From assembly GCA_021783855.1 (NCBI GenBank), contig JAJXTL010000164.1:1-5963 (forward strand): a DNA stretch of 5,963 bases. The letters run 5' to 3'. This document shows, piece after piece, positions 5,732 through 5,963 of this stretch. Source of the stretch: Pseudomonadota bacterium. GTDB taxonomy: Bacteria > Pseudomonadota > Gammaproteobacteria > Burkholderiales > Gallionellaceae. The position numbers and the translations under genes were made by a program. A model generated the notes under the pieces. The model saw nothing but the letters and a program-made list of their open reading frames with translations. It was not told where the DNA came from and made no database searches. The first letter of the stretch is position 1. Each line of letters starts with the position of its first letter.

Positions 5732-5783
5732 AGCATATCACTATGCTCCGACGTTTTTCAATGCAAACCGGTTTGTAGTCGGA
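5732..5783 (-). promoter_or_regulatory. Nested palindromes upstream of the phosphoribosyltransferase
   Basis: AGCATA-TCAC-TATGCT (5732-5747) is followed by the perfect 12-bp palindrome CAAACCGGTTTG (5764-5775), itself enclosed by TCCGAC (5747-5752) and GTCGGA (5778-5783). They lie 79-130 bp before the start codon, where a promoter and operator would be expected. I could not identify a convincing -35/-10 pair or name a regulator. Confidence 0.35.
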
Positions 5784-5963
5784 CGGCTTGCTCAAATTCC
5801 CAGATAACTATGTAATCAGCCTACCTCAAAAATCATTTGTGGCGATACAAAAATATTGTTACTAACGGGCATTGCAGTTGCAGCCACCCCTGATGATGAA
5901 AGAAAATTCGAGTTGGAAGGTGTCGGTTAGAGGTCGTGCAAATTTTTGGTGGCTCAACCCCGA
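5784..5963. other. AT-richer tail with no convincing gene
   Basis: This region is less GC-rich than the genes before it. Two short frames run off the window edge. On plus, ATG 5893 begins MMKENSSWKVSV without a ribosome site. On minus, 33 codons enter from the edge and end at TAG (complement of 5862-5864), with C-terminus FSFIIRGGCNCNAR. Neither is recognised, and either or neither may be real. GTTGCAGCCACC (5877-5888) and GGTGGCTCAAC (5948-5958) form an imperfect inverted repeat with one extra base. Confidence 0.5.

Noticed and set aside
5952..5958. GCTCAAC as the start of an integron attC site
   Set aside because: It fits RYYYAAC, but no matching GTTRRRY partner in the right orientation is visible and the window ends there.

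Overview
The window reads as chromosomal DNA of a Gram-negative proteobacterium, most likely a betaproteobacterium. The reasons are an RND tripartite pump, which needs two membranes, moderately GC-rich coding sequence, clear AGGGAG/AAGGGA ribosome binding sites, and a 199-aa conserved protein whose pattern I associate with Proteobacteria. The taxonomic call is inference. No RNA gene, CRISPR array, insertion sequence or phage gene was found.

Layout. (1) Positions 1-3291 hold the end of an efflux operon: the last 69 codons of a probable periplasmic adaptor, then 3 bp later a complete 1025-aa RND inner-membrane permease with an intact proton-relay set (D396, D397, K931). No outer-membrane channel gene follows. 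(2) Positions 3292-3724 are a non-coding stretch of 433 bp crowded with dyads: a REP-like hairpin, an 18-bp perfect palindrome, an 8-bp hairpin, a 19-bp operator-like palindrome, a terminator overlapping a competing hairpin, and a 9-bp GC-rich stem. (3) Position 3725-4324 encodes a 199-aa protein of unknown function with a membrane-associated segment and conserved cysteines. (4) Position 4379-5020 encodes an alpha/beta (dienelactone-hydrolase-like) hydrolase. A perfect FNR/ANR-type box, TTGAT-N4-ATCAA, lies 25 bp before its start codon. (5) Position 5033-5653, on the minus strand and convergent with the hydrolase, encodes a PRPP-motif phosphoribosyltransferase. (6) Positions 5654-5963 hold the dyad-rich upstream region of that gene and an AT-richer tail with no convincing gene.

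How the parts may work together. The pump genes form one translationally linked unit exporting an unknown substrate. The hydrolase and the phosphoribosyltransferase are a recurring pair: from memory, mycobacteria carry the same two domains fused in one protein belonging to a hypoxia (DosR) regulon. The FNR-type box at the hydrolase gives an independent hint of oxygen-linked control here. The most rewarding places to look are that box and its odd geometry, the hydrolase/phosphoribosyltransferase pair, the cysteine-containing unknown protein, and the hairpin-dense intergenic region.
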